From Bacillota bacterium (GTDB lineage: Bacteria; Bacillota; UBA4882; UBA8346): a stretch of DNA of 64,000 bases. The DNA lies in contig JAEYPR010000031.1 of assembly GCA_023410535.1 (NCBI GenBank), positions 186,001-250,000 of the forward strand. Reading direction: 5' to 3'. The translations under genes were made by a program, and so were the position numbers. The notes beneath the pieces are model-generated. The model searched no databases and was not told the DNA's origin. It was given only the letters and a program-made list of their open reading frames with translations. Each line of letters begins with the position of its first letter. Positions within the stretch are counted from its first letter, which is position 1. Below, piece after piece: positions 10,801-18,544 of this stretch.

Positions 10801-10991
10801 ACGGGATAGGGATTCCCCGGGACCGGTTGGAGCGGATTATGAAGGGGGAGGCCGGACGGGGGGTCGGGTTATGGAATATCGATTTCCGGCTGCGCAAACT
10901 TTGCGGCAAAGGCTTAAACATCGTCAGCGAGCCGGGCCGGGGGACCACCGTGACGTTTATCATTCCGCCGGAGGTGGAGTCAATTGCGTAA
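7845..10991 (+). CDS. hybrid sensor histidine kinase: 7TMR-DISM + HisKA + REC + LytS-type kinase module
   Basis: 1048 residues. Order: one N-terminal TM (about 30-50), extracytoplasmic jelly-roll 7TMR-DISM domain (about 65-235, 'LSGNWDFYWNRF'), seven TM helices (about 240-440), HisKA with 'NTSHELRTPLSG' (His about 469), HATPase with 'NLLGNAVKF', 'DTGAGIP' and 'GTGLGLA', receiver domain (about 720-835, 'DILLVDDDPVN', 'LVILDVMMPEMSGYE', 'LQKPFE'), then a second kinase module of LytS type ('QIKPHFLYNTLNIISYF', His about 859) with its own ATPase ('PLVENAIRHG'). Two kinase cores in one chain is the notable feature. The ATG at 7845 has AAGGA just upstream; ATG 7917 is an alternative. It overlaps the response regulator gene by 8 bases. 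Confidence 0.92.
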   Translation: MSQSSLFQMFSATSIDRKNKDRTEMVKRRTVNQPILPLLFGIIVVAVAFTYLFSLAKPSGHQIKPVHGRIDLRSWNQGQESLNLSGNWDFYWNRFLTYQDLINDAPRPDLNAKVPEVWNNYRIQGKPLPGFGYATYRLKVINVPRGMPLALRIPTFSTAYRLFINDRLVAANGKVGRNGKQSAPQYRPTVVEFTPVATRFELIIQVANFTYARGGMWYALKLGTPAQIRRLDRSIVDKDLLLCGALSMMAFYYLSLFLLRREDKSSLYFVCMCLMFVGRTAVYGDYLIYRMVPALPFAAIVAIEYITVCWFPIFATLMIKELFPEETAVKTLQAALGYGTVMAALFLATPIAFYTRLVYLVQVGAITIGLYAIACVIKAFFNRKKDALLVLFGALMVIFCAVHDMLYQNNVILSDYGEFVQVGLFSLLLMQSFVLARRFSGAFRDVEALSQQLLKLDKIKDEFLANTSHELRTPLSGMLGVVEGMLRGNEGELNAGQKQSLALIASNSRRLANLVNDILDYSKLKYGDLRLNVKPVRVDGLIQTVVKVFQQLCKAKGFTVSCDFPVDLPAVLADENRVVQILYNLLGNAVKFTKLGAVRITARVDQAMLEICVSDTGAGIPADKLEDIFKSFEQVDTSLNRIHGGTGLGLAITKQLVELQGGRIWVQSTLGSGSEFYFTLPLAAEGLPANQAGLDLPEPVVAVLDEPAGSFQQPAQGSDILLVDDDPVNLQSSATLLRIGGYGVTAVTGGKAALTELNRHPDYALVILDVMMPEMSGYEVCRKLREDKTPFEMPVLMLTSKAASADIVTGFAAGANDYLQKPFEAEELLARVGTLVNLKKSVDKTIAAEVAFMQAQIKPHFLYNTLNIISYFCDTEPEQARRLIDEFSNYLRQSFDFKNPKMYVALANELSLVQSYVEIEKARFGASLRVEFLLDEVGEVKIPSLSIQPLVENAIRHGIRKKGGSGTVTVAVRNTAEGVRVTVADDGIGIPRDRLERIMKGEAGRGVGLWNIDFRLRKLCGKGLNIVSEPGRGTTVTFIIPPEVESIA

Positions 10992-12072
10992 GGTAATCAT
11001 TTTGGACGACGAAGAACTGTCGGTGGCGAAACTGGCAAAGTCGCTGCAAGAAAGCGGAATGGTGGAGATTGTGGGAAAATTTACGCAACCGCTGGAAGCG
11101 CTGGCGTTCTTGAAGACTTATCCGGTTCAGGCGGCTTTTTTGGATATTGAAATGCCGGATTTGGACGGCATCGAGTTCGCCAACCGGCTCATGGACTTGC
11201 AAGAAGGGGTGGCCGTTGTTTTTGTCACAGCGTATAACCAGTATGCGGTGGAAGCCTTCCGGCTGAATGCGCTGGATTATCTGTTGAAACCAGTGACGGC
11301 GGAGCGGTTGCAAGAGACGCTGAAACGGCTCAGCGCCGCGCAAACAGCCGCGCCATACTCCCGGGCGGTTCAGGTGTGTTGTTTCGGAAAGTTCGACGTC
11401 AATATTGGAAACGCCGCGGTGAAGTTCCGTACTGAGAAAGCCCGTGAATTGCTGGCTTTTTTAATCGACCGTCAAGGTGATTTTGTGCACCGGGGGGAGA
11501 TCTGCGACTGCCTATGGGAGGATTACGACGGTGACCGGGCGCTGATTCATTTTCATACGACGCTGTATTATATGAAAAAAGCATTATTGCAGCAGGGGGC
11601 GGCAATCCCCATTGAACATCAGCGCGGCAGCTATCGCCTGAATGGTGCCGAATTGGACTGCGATGCTTGGCGGTTTCAGGCGTTTGCGGCGAAAACGGGG
11701 AGTGTAAGCCGGAACAATGTCGCGGCATGTGAAGAAATTATCGGGCTATACCGGGGGAATTATTTAGTGGATACCCCGTTTAACTGGGCGGAGCGTCAAA
11801 GGCAAATGGTCAAGGATCAGTTGATCCGGTTGTTGCTCAACCTGACGGATTATTACAAAACCGCCGGCGACGCCGCTAAAATTGTAACCTGGATGAAACA
11901 AGGCCTGATTCACGAACCGCTGCATCGGGAGTTGAATTATCGGTTGTTGGAAGCCCTGGTGGCGGTCAACGATCTGATCGCGGCCGGTCGCTATTACGAT
12001 ATCTACCGGAGTGAGCTGGCGCGAAAGCTGGGACGGAAACCGGATGACAGTTTTCGGGAGTTGCTGGGGTAA
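10984..12072 (+). CDS. response regulator with SARP/BTAD-type output domain
   Basis: 362 residues starting at TTG, with GGAGGTGG 7 bases upstream inside the kinase gene. Receiver domain 1-118 ('KVIILDDEELSVAKLAKSL', phosphoacceptor in 'AAFLDIEMPDLDG', 'DYLLKPV'). Residues about 130-215 are an OmpR/SARP-like winged helix ('FRTEKARELLAFLIDRQGDF'), and residues about 220-360 a bacterial transcriptional activator (BTAD) helical domain ('LYRGNYLVDTPFNWAERQRQ'). It is the partner of the hybrid kinase, with which it overlaps. The LytS-type module of the kinase usually pairs with regulators of this kind. Target genes unknown; the next gene, a porin-like protein, is one candidate by position only. Confidence 0.9.
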   Translation: MRKVIILDDEELSVAKLAKSLQESGMVEIVGKFTQPLEALAFLKTYPVQAAFLDIEMPDLDGIEFANRLMDLQEGVAVVFVTAYNQYAVEAFRLNALDYLLKPVTAERLQETLKRLSAAQTAAPYSRAVQVCCFGKFDVNIGNAAVKFRTEKARELLAFLIDRQGDFVHRGEICDCLWEDYDGDRALIHFHTTLYYMKKALLQQGAAIPIEHQRGSYRLNGAELDCDAWRFQAFAAKTGSVSRNNVAACEEIIGLYRGNYLVDTPFNWAERQRQMVKDQLIRLLLNLTDYYKTAGDAAKIVTWMKQGLIHEPLHRELNYRLLEALVAVNDLIAAGRYYDIYRSELARKLGRKPDDSFRELLG

Positions 12073-12333
12073 GGTGATCTTGCCCGGGATAAATTGCCCG
12101 TCAATTTTGGTAGCGGAATAATTTTGGCGTGACGAATCGATGGATTGGCGGAAATCGCCGTAAAAATTTTTATTCGTCGGAAAAACAGTCAAACCCTTAA
12201 ATTAGTGAGGTTTTAGCAATTTTCACCTCAAAACCGGTTTAGTGGTGGTTAAGTGGCGGACGGTATAATAAAAATATATATTATAAAATTTGGTACCCAA
12301 ATTTAGCATCACCTAATTTAAGGAGGAACCACA

Positions 12334-13317
12334 ATGAAAAAATTGCTTTTGCTCACCTTGGTTGGCGCGCTCATGCTTCTGGTCTCCGGAAGCGCCCTGG
12401 CGGCGATTCATAACGTCACCGGCGATTTCACCAACTACCCAAGTGATTTAATCAGTCTCCCCGATTTCGACGGTTGGTATACCATTGACCATGACCGTCC
12501 CGGCGCCAGAGTTGATTACTTAAAGCAAGACGAGATTTGGGGCCTGGGCGGCGAATACTATGGCGACGATCAAACCTTCGCTGATTTATTTTATACCAGC
12601 CTAGGCGGCGGCGACTACACGATCACCGGTTTGCGCGGCAGCTACAAATGGGCGAACGGCCTTTTCTTGGGGCTGGATTATTACGCAGCTGATGACAATT
12701 TTTGGGGCAATTTTGGTCACACCACGGTCGACGCTGGCTACCGTTGGGATATTGACTCCAACGGCAGCTATCTCGCAACCAGCGTCGATTACGTAGCCCA
12801 CGTTGACAATATTATGCTCACTAGTTACCAAACCGGTGTGCTCGGGTACGAACTCGACCTTAAGCATTTTACCGATACGACGAAAGTGCTGGGCCAATTT
12901 TATTTCCCGAACAAAGATGTTTATGGCGATGTCGACAATGAGTTCGCCTTGAGCGTCAGCGTCAAGCTGAACGATAATTATACCTTGGGCGCCGGGATGT
13001 ACAATAATAATTATGGCGCGTACGATGAAATCGGGGTAACCGCCGCCTTTGACGCGCTCGGCGCCGAAGCGCGTTATCGATACAGTACCGATGGCTGGAA
13101 AAACGTTGAAGGTCAAGTCATGTACTCCTTCACCGATAATTTCCGCGCCGGAATTGACCTGTTGAAGCAGGACGGCTGTGATGATCCGTACGTTAGCGTA
13201 AAAGTCAAATATACGATCAACGACGCGCAAGATCTTAAATTTATTTATCAATTGAAAAACGATTCCGCTCACGCAGCCGCTATGGGTTACCTGCGCTGGG
13301 ATGTCAGTATTCAGTAA
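12334..13317 (+). CDS. exported porin-like beta-strand protein
   Basis: 327 residues with a clear signal peptide ('LLLLTLVGALMLLVSGSALA', cleavage near residue 23). The mature part is rich in alternating Tyr/Gly/Asp strands with short Asn/Asp turns ('YTITGLRGSYKWANGLFLGLD', about 12-14 strands), typical of an outer-membrane barrel. It ends in 'RWDVSIQ', without the usual terminal aromatic residue, so membrane insertion is not certain. RBS AGGAGG precedes the ATG; TATAAT lies at 12264-12269 upstream. A strong terminator follows. No specific family recognised; either a general porin or a soluble beta-rich protein. Confidence 0.68.
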   Translation: MKKLLLLTLVGALMLLVSGSALAAIHNVTGDFTNYPSDLISLPDFDGWYTIDHDRPGARVDYLKQDEIWGLGGEYYGDDQTFADLFYTSLGGGDYTITGLRGSYKWANGLFLGLDYYAADDNFWGNFGHTTVDAGYRWDIDSNGSYLATSVDYVAHVDNIMLTSYQTGVLGYELDLKHFTDTTKVLGQFYFPNKDVYGDVDNEFALSVSVKLNDNYTLGAGMYNNNYGAYDEIGVTAAFDALGAEARYRYSTDGWKNVEGQVMYSFTDNFRAGIDLLKQDGCDDPYVSVKVKYTINDAQDLKFIYQLKNDSAHAAAMGYLRWDVSIQ

Positions 13318-13338
13318 TTGGCATGACCAACGATAAAA

Positions 13339-13386
13339 GGGCTGTCGCCGCCAGAACTCCGGTTCCTGCGGCGGCAGCCCTTTTTT
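13339..13386 (+). terminator. terminator of the porin-like gene
   Basis: 13-bp stem (13339-13351 with 13368-13380, one G-T pair) of GGGCTGTCGCCGC type, followed by six Ts. Confidence 0.92.
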
Positions 13387-13433
13387 GATTGCTGCGTTGG
13401 GGAGATGACTAGTCAGCTCGCTGGGTCGTTCAG

Positions 13434-13517
13434 CAAGCTGGATATGTGAATAAGCAAGCTGGATTTGTTAATAAGTAAGCTGGATATGTGAATAAGTCAG
13501 CTATTTCTGTGGATAAA
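13434..13517 (+). repeat. 21-bp tandem repeat, four units
   Basis: Units at 13434-13454, 13455-13475, 13476-13496 and 13497-13517. The first three share AAGCTGGAT.TGT.AATAAG; the fourth is diverged. A fifth, still weaker unit may sit at 13413-13433. In the frame CAA-GCT-GGA the array meets a stop at unit 3, so it is not coding. It lies between two terminators (13339-13386 and 13577-13602) with no recognised gene between them. Confidence 0.75.
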
Positions 13518-13576
13518 CGGTGATGTTGGATGGGGTGAACGGTTTGGGTTGTGGATAAGTTTGATGACCGCATAAC

Positions 13577-13602
13577 AAAAGCAGCATTGATGCTGCTTTT
13601 TT
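13577..13602 (+). terminator. orphan terminator after the tandem repeat
   Basis: AAAAGCAGCA (13577-13586), a TTGA loop, and TGCTGCTTTT ending in six Ts at 13597-13602. No protein gene lies between this and the preceding terminator, so it may end a small RNA made from about 13390-13600. Confidence 0.75.
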
Positions 13603-13679
13603 ACATTGAACATAAATTTCGGGAGCCGACCCGATACTAATTGTTGGTGGCGGCGGTATTCTTTACGGAGGATTGGGCG

Positions 13680-16301
13680 ATGAACCCCTATGTTCTTTTT
13701 TTTAATCAAATAGACGTTTCAAGTCTGCCGGATGTCGGCGGCAAGGGAGCCAACTTAGGTGAAATGACGCAGGCAGGGTTGCCGGTACCCGGTGGATTTT
13801 GCATCACGACCAATGCCTATCAAGGGTTCATTGAGACAAGTACTGAAATGGATCGGTTCTTCAATGACCTGGACCAAATTGATCCGGCCCGTTTGGACCG
13901 GATCAAGGGACTTGGCGAGCGTATCCGAACCCACTTGCGGCAATTGCCCGTTCCCGATCAGATTCAGGCGGCGATTCTCCAGGCCTGGGCTGAGCAAGGG
14001 AGGGCGAACTTTTATGCGGTCCGGTCGAGTGCGACTGCCGAAGATTTGCCGAACGCCTCGTTTGCGGGCCAGCAGGATACGTACCTAAACGTTAAAGGAG
14101 AAGCCGAACTGCTGCGGCAGGTCCGGAATTGCTGGGCGTCGCTATTTACCGATCGCGCCATTGTCTACCGGGCGAAAAGTAAGTTTAATCATCGTCAGGT
14201 TCAGCTGTCAATCGTTGTTCAGCAAATGGTAATCCCCGAAACTTCCGGGATTATGTTCACCGCCGATCCGGTAAACGGCAAGCGCACCGTTGTTTCCATT
14301 GACGCCGGTTTTGGTTTGGGAGAAGCGTTGGTATCCGGCATGGTCTCCGCCGATCTGTACAAAGTTCAAGATCAGAGCATCTTAAGCAAGCAGATCGCGC
14401 CAAAGAAAATCGCAATCTACGCTTTGCCCGAAGGCGGCACAATTACCAAAGAACTGCCGCTTGAGCAGCAAGCGCGGCAAGCGCTAACCGATCGGCAAAT
14501 TATTGACCTGGCTGAACTCGGGAGAAGGATTGAAAAATACTACGGCGTACCGCAGGATATCGAGTTTTGTTTGGCTGACGGCAAGTTCTGGATTGTCCAG
14601 AGCCGCCCGATCACGACGCTTTATCCGCTGCCGGAGCTGCCGCAGCGGCCGTTGCGGCTACTATTTTCATTCGGCCACGTCCAAATGATGACCGAAGCAA
14701 TGAAACCGCTCGGGTTATCGGTATTAAAAACCATCTTCCCCGCGAGTCACTTTAAAGAGGCAGGGGGAAGGATCTATATTGACCTGACCGATATTTTGCA
14801 TAATCGAATCGCGCGCCTGATTGTGCCGAAATTGCTTACCAATGTGGATGAAGCGATGAGCCGGGCCTTGGAGGCGATTGTTAAACGTCCGGAATTCCGT
14901 AAAGATAGCCAAGGCGCAAACGCAGCGGGTTTCGCCGTTTTCCGGAAAACGGCGGCGCCCCTGGTCGGAAAGGCCTTGAAAAATCTTCGCAGCGGCGACC
15001 CCCAACTTGCCAAACCGGAAATTGAAACCTTGATCCGGGAGCGGCTCGCCGAAACCCAGCAAGCGCTCGCCGGTAAATTTGGCGCGGCCCGAGTCGAGGC
15101 GGTTCGGCAACAATTGGCTACGTTAGTCGCGGCTGTTTTTCAGATCGTTCCCCCGTATGTTCTGCCGGGAATCATGGCCAACGCCATCCTGCGCAGAATC
15201 GTTGTGCGTAAGTTTGGTGATGCCGCCGAATTAAATAAGTTAAATAAGTCGCTTCCCGGCAATGTCACAAGCGAGATGGGGCTTAAACTAGGTGACCTGG
15301 CCGAGCTGCTGCGGGAACTTCCCGAGGTGCAAGAATACCTTAAAACTGCCGATAATCAAACCTTCTATTCCGGTCTGGCCGGGGTGCCGGGCGGCGCGAA
15401 GTTCCGGGATGCTTTTGCAGAATTTATCCGCCAATACGGCATGCGCTGCCCCGGTGAAATTGATCTTACCAAGCCACGTTGGTCTGAGGCGCCTACCCTG
15501 CTAATCTCGGCGTTGTTCAGTCACCTACGCAGTCTGAAACCGGGCGAGCACCGCCAACGATTCGCCGAAGGCGCCAAAGAAGCGGAAACCGCAAGCGAAA
15601 CCATTTTGGATGCGGTGCAAGGAAACCCTTTTAAAACGAAAATTGTGCAACGGCTGATCACGGTTTTTCGCAACCTCGGCGGATTACGGGAACACCATAA
15701 ATATTTACTCATTGCCGTGATGGGCGAATGCAAAAAAGCAGTCATGGCGGAGGCCGAGGAACTTGTCAAAACGGGAGTGCTCTCGGAAGCCACTGACGTT
15801 TATTATTTGGAGCTGGACGAGTTACTCCAAATATTGCAAAACAATTTTAAGGAAGATGTCGCCGCATTGATTGCCCGGCGTAAGGAAGAGTATCAATGGT
15901 TTCAGGGTTTAAAACCGCCGCGCATCATGACCAGTGAAGGCGAGAGTGTGGTGGTTCCGCCAAATAAGGGCAAGCTGCCCGAGGGTACCCTCATTGGCAG
16001 CCCAGTCAGTGCGGGGATTGCCGAAGGAATCGCGCGGGTGATCAGCAGGCCGGAGAATGCCGTTTTGAATGAAGGGGAAATTCTGGTAGCACCGCATACC
16101 GACCCGGGCTGGACCCCGCTTTTCCAATCGGCTATTGCCATCATCACGGAAGTCGGCGGATTAATGACGCACGGCGCAGTGATCGCCCGTGAATACGGGA
16201 TACCGGCAGTCGTTGGGGTTGATGAGGCAACTACGCTGATCCACGATGGGGACAAAATAAGGGTTGACGGGGTTCAGGGGTGTATTGAGATTTTGGAGTA
16301 A
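13680..16301 (+). CDS. PEP-synthase-like dikinase / rifampicin-phosphotransferase-like enzyme
   Basis: 873 residues. N-terminal PPDK/PEP-synthase ATP-grasp domain (about 1-320: 'VGGKGANLGEMTQAGLPVPGG', 'AVRSSATAEDLPNASFAGQQ', 'QDIEFCLADGKFWIVQSRPIT'), a long middle helical domain (about 330-780), and the phosphohistidine swivel domain at the very C terminus ('GGLMTHGAVIAREYGIPAVVG', His about 831). True PEP synthases carry a PEP-binding TIM barrel after the swivel domain; it is absent here. Domain order matches rifampicin phosphotransferase and the Bacillus 'pps' type. ATP beta-phosphate transfer via His is expected; the acceptor is unknown. The ATG at 13680 follows CGGAGGAT, so I prefer it to 13641. 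Confidence 0.82.
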   Translation: MNPYVLFFNQIDVSSLPDVGGKGANLGEMTQAGLPVPGGFCITTNAYQGFIETSTEMDRFFNDLDQIDPARLDRIKGLGERIRTHLRQLPVPDQIQAAILQAWAEQGRANFYAVRSSATAEDLPNASFAGQQDTYLNVKGEAELLRQVRNCWASLFTDRAIVYRAKSKFNHRQVQLSIVVQQMVIPETSGIMFTADPVNGKRTVVSIDAGFGLGEALVSGMVSADLYKVQDQSILSKQIAPKKIAIYALPEGGTITKELPLEQQARQALTDRQIIDLAELGRRIEKYYGVPQDIEFCLADGKFWIVQSRPITTLYPLPELPQRPLRLLFSFGHVQMMTEAMKPLGLSVLKTIFPASHFKEAGGRIYIDLTDILHNRIARLIVPKLLTNVDEAMSRALEAIVKRPEFRKDSQGANAAGFAVFRKTAAPLVGKALKNLRSGDPQLAKPEIETLIRERLAETQQALAGKFGAARVEAVRQQLATLVAAVFQIVPPYVLPGIMANAILRRIVVRKFGDAAELNKLNKSLPGNVTSEMGLKLGDLAELLRELPEVQEYLKTADNQTFYSGLAGVPGGAKFRDAFAEFIRQYGMRCPGEIDLTKPRWSEAPTLLISALFSHLRSLKPGEHRQRFAEGAKEAETASETILDAVQGNPFKTKIVQRLITVFRNLGGLREHHKYLLIAVMGECKKAVMAEAEELVKTGVLSEATDVYYLELDELLQILQNNFKEDVAALIARRKEEYQWFQGLKPPRIMTSEGESVVVPPNKGKLPEGTLIGSPVSAGIAEGIARVISRPENAVLNEGEILVAPHTDPGWTPLFQSAIAIITEVGGLMTHGAVIAREYGIPAVVGVDEATTLIHDGDKIRVDGVQGCIEILE

Positions 16302-16341
16302 GGTTCAGCTCCGGGGGCGACGGCTATTTGGCCTCCTTATT

Positions 16342-16370
16342 ATTAATAGCCAACATAGGTTTTGACTACA
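16342..16370 (-). pseudogene. 3' remnant of a paralog of the small anchored protein at 27372
   Basis: On the minus strand this reads '-VVKTYVGY*-like', and 27 of 30 bases match the last codons of the gene at 27372-27701. Directly next to it, 16371-16390 (TATTACTTTCCGG...CTCTGA.GG) matches 27791-27812, which lies upstream of the intact gene. The rest of the gene is missing, as if deleted between these points. Confidence 0.6.
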
Positions 16371-16432
16371 TATTACTTTCCGGCCTCTGATGGCAACGGC
16401 ACTTATTATGTTTGCAATGTTATGTAAATTTG

Positions 16433-16519
16433 AGTATCGGTACGAAAGTACTTTTGGGAGCTTTTTGTTTCCAAAATCGGTACGATAGTTGGCAGACATC
16501 TTTTCAAAAACATGATAAG
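16433..16519 (+). repeat. 85-bp direct repeat, copy 1 (contains a terminator-like hairpin)
   Basis: Nearly the same sequence recurs at 20479-20565. Both contain GGTACGAAAGTACT, a hairpin with a GAAA tetraloop, then a T-rich run, then CAAAATCGGTACG and AGTTGGCAGACATCTT. Copy 1 follows the dikinase gene, copy 2 the response regulator. They bracket the block 16588-20441. Confidence 0.85.
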
Positions 16520-16587
16520 TTTAATTTAATGTAACAAATTTTTCGGTTTAAGTCTAATTAGGATTTTGATTAGCGAGGAGATATGAC

Positions 16588-18306
16588 ATGAGTGACTTTA
16601 AAGTACGTGCGCTGGAACTTCACAGCCAGTATGTGTGGGATTTCGACTGGGTTAAGAAATCCATTGAGTTTTGTAAAGACCACAATCTGAACACATTGAT
16701 CCTGCATCGAAACGATTTTATTGAACGCATCATCTATCCGGGAAAATATTTTGGTTGTCAACGACCGGAATACAAGAACATTTTTGAACGGTATCAAGAT
16801 GCATTCCGGACTCTATATAAATACACTCCTACCCGGAGGAGCGGTCCGTTTCAACGGCGCGCCTACATGAAACGGGTGCTTGAGTTGGCCGGCCGTGAGG
16901 GGATCGATGTTTATATTGAAAATAAGGAACTGTATTTTCCGGGAATCATATTAGAATTCCATCCGGAGTTGGTGAAAAACGGCACAGTTTGTCCCAACGA
17001 GCCTTTCTGGTGGGAATTTACCAGAACCAAATATCAGGAGTTTTTTGAAGAATTTCCGGAGATCAGCGGAATCATCACCGCACCGGCGACTGGGGAGAGT
17101 AAAGTCTCCATCTCCTCCAGCAGGTGTACTTGTGATTTATGTAAGAAAACCGCTAAACATGAATGGTATCAAAAGTTACTGATGGCAATGTACGAGCCGA
17201 TATCGGCCGCCGGCAAAAAATTGATCATCCGCGACTTCGTTTTTAATACGAAAGCTCATCATGATATTGCTTCCACTATGGAACAATTACCAAACGATGT
17301 GATTATGTCCTTAAAAAATACGCCTCACGATTATTACCCGACGTTCCCGGATAATCCGCGAATTGGCAATGTCGGTGATCATGATCAATGGATTGAGTTC
17401 GATTCGATGGGCCAGTATTTTGGGTGGGGAATCGGGCCCAGTATCATGGTTGACGATTACCGGCGGAGAATGAAGTCGGCCCATGATAAGGGGGCCACCG
17501 GCGTTATTATTCGGACCGATTGGGAGAGTCTGGATGGTCATTCTTGTTTTAAAACCTTGAATTTCATCAACCTGTATGCTGCGGCGGCGCTATCGGACAA
17601 TCTTGCCTGCGATAGTACAGCGATCTATCAACGCTGGCTTACAGAACAAAGTTTTTATCAGCCGGAGCTTACAGCGGAAATGCAACGGGAAACCGCTCGG
17701 CGCTTGGAAAAAATCCTGAGCCAGACTTGGGATGTGATTAAACGGACCGATTTTGTTAATGAGTGCGTATTTTCCGATTCCAGCACGATACCGGTAAGCA
17801 TGGAGCATGCATTATGGCTGGCGGAGGAGAAAAACAGTCTTAAGGACTGGGTTTCCTCGAAAGCAACAGCTTTACAAGCCAAGGCTCAAAATGTCCAGGC
17901 GATTCTCAAGGAGAAAGATGAAGCGTTAGCCATTGTTTCCCGGTTAAAGGAAGCGGTTCAAAAGGGTATTCCGGGAATTACTTCAGAAGCCGATCAATTT
18001 TTGACGGATCGGTTTGAGGTATTTGAGAAGTATGTGAAAGCTTTTCGTGCTGCGGTCCATGCCATTATATTAACCAAGTATCTATTGGAGAAAGCCGAAA
18101 ATGACGATTCCGATTTTTCCAAGGCGGCTCCGGGAATGATCATTGAAAAACTAAACGATCTTCTGATTATGGCTGGAGAGTTAAAGGAGTTTGGTAAACG
18201 AACCTCATTCCAACATACGGTATATATCCTGTTAGATCCGGAGCGTTTAATCGCTTTGCATGATGATTTAACGCAAAGATTGAAAACGGTAAATGGAATT
18301 GCCTAA
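16588..18306 (+). CDS. putative cytoplasmic TIM-barrel glycoside hydrolase, unrecognised family (paralog 1)
   Basis: 572 residues, no signal peptide. I do not recognise a named family. Alternating beta/alpha pattern in residues 1-340 suggests a TIM barrel. Conserved with the second copy (24702-26378): 'RALELHS' start, 'HRNDF', 'FWWEF', 'ESKVSIS', a CxCxxC motif ('RCTCDLCKK', about 185), 'RDF', 'LKNTPHDYYPTFP', 'WIEFDSMGQYFG' and 'RTDWES'. The block KNTPHD..P..P followed by E.D..GQYFG recalls the KNGP-DFQ-REP...QEY-G core of GH67 alpha-glucuronidases, so a distant relation is possible. The C-terminal third is helical. The ATG has GAGGAG 7 bases upstream. Function is inferred from the sugar locus. 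Confidence 0.6.
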   Translation: MSDFKVRALELHSQYVWDFDWVKKSIEFCKDHNLNTLILHRNDFIERIIYPGKYFGCQRPEYKNIFERYQDAFRTLYKYTPTRRSGPFQRRAYMKRVLELAGREGIDVYIENKELYFPGIILEFHPELVKNGTVCPNEPFWWEFTRTKYQEFFEEFPEISGIITAPATGESKVSISSSRCTCDLCKKTAKHEWYQKLLMAMYEPISAAGKKLIIRDFVFNTKAHHDIASTMEQLPNDVIMSLKNTPHDYYPTFPDNPRIGNVGDHDQWIEFDSMGQYFGWGIGPSIMVDDYRRRMKSAHDKGATGVIIRTDWESLDGHSCFKTLNFINLYAAAALSDNLACDSTAIYQRWLTEQSFYQPELTAEMQRETARRLEKILSQTWDVIKRTDFVNECVFSDSSTIPVSMEHALWLAEEKNSLKDWVSSKATALQAKAQNVQAILKEKDEALAIVSRLKEAVQKGIPGITSEADQFLTDRFEVFEKYVKAFRAAVHAIILTKYLLEKAENDDSDFSKAAPGMIIEKLNDLLIMAGELKEFGKRTSFQHTVYILLDPERLIALHDDLTQRLKTVNGIA

Positions 18307-18343
18307 GGGGTAGCGGTATTCATCTTTAGAGCAATACATATTG

Positions 18344-18382
18344 GGCTCGCTATGCTTCTAAGCTTTTAGCGGGCCTTATGTT
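18344..18382 (+). terminator. terminator after GH-like gene 1
   Basis: 9-bp stem GGCTCGCTA/TAGCGGGCC (18344-18352, 18367-18375, one G-T pair), followed by TTATGTTTTCTTTTCTT. Confidence 0.72.
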
Positions 18383-18544
18383 TTCTTTTCTTCAAACATT
18401 ACAATATTTAGCAGGGGGAATCTTTTCTCACGTAAAGAAATATCTAAGTATAATTAGACTTTGTGGTTTATTACAGCTCAAATGTAAAGGCGTGACCAAG
18501 TTATACCGATAAATTTACTACATTTTGTGATGGAGAATTGTTGC

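Noticed and set aside
13434..13517. Tandem 21-bp array as a CRISPR
   Set aside because: Units abut directly with no spacers, and no cas genes are present.
13680..16301. Calling this gene a true PEP synthase (ppsA)
   Set aside because: The C-terminal PEP-binding barrel is absent and the His domain is last, as in rifampicin-phosphotransferase-type enzymes.
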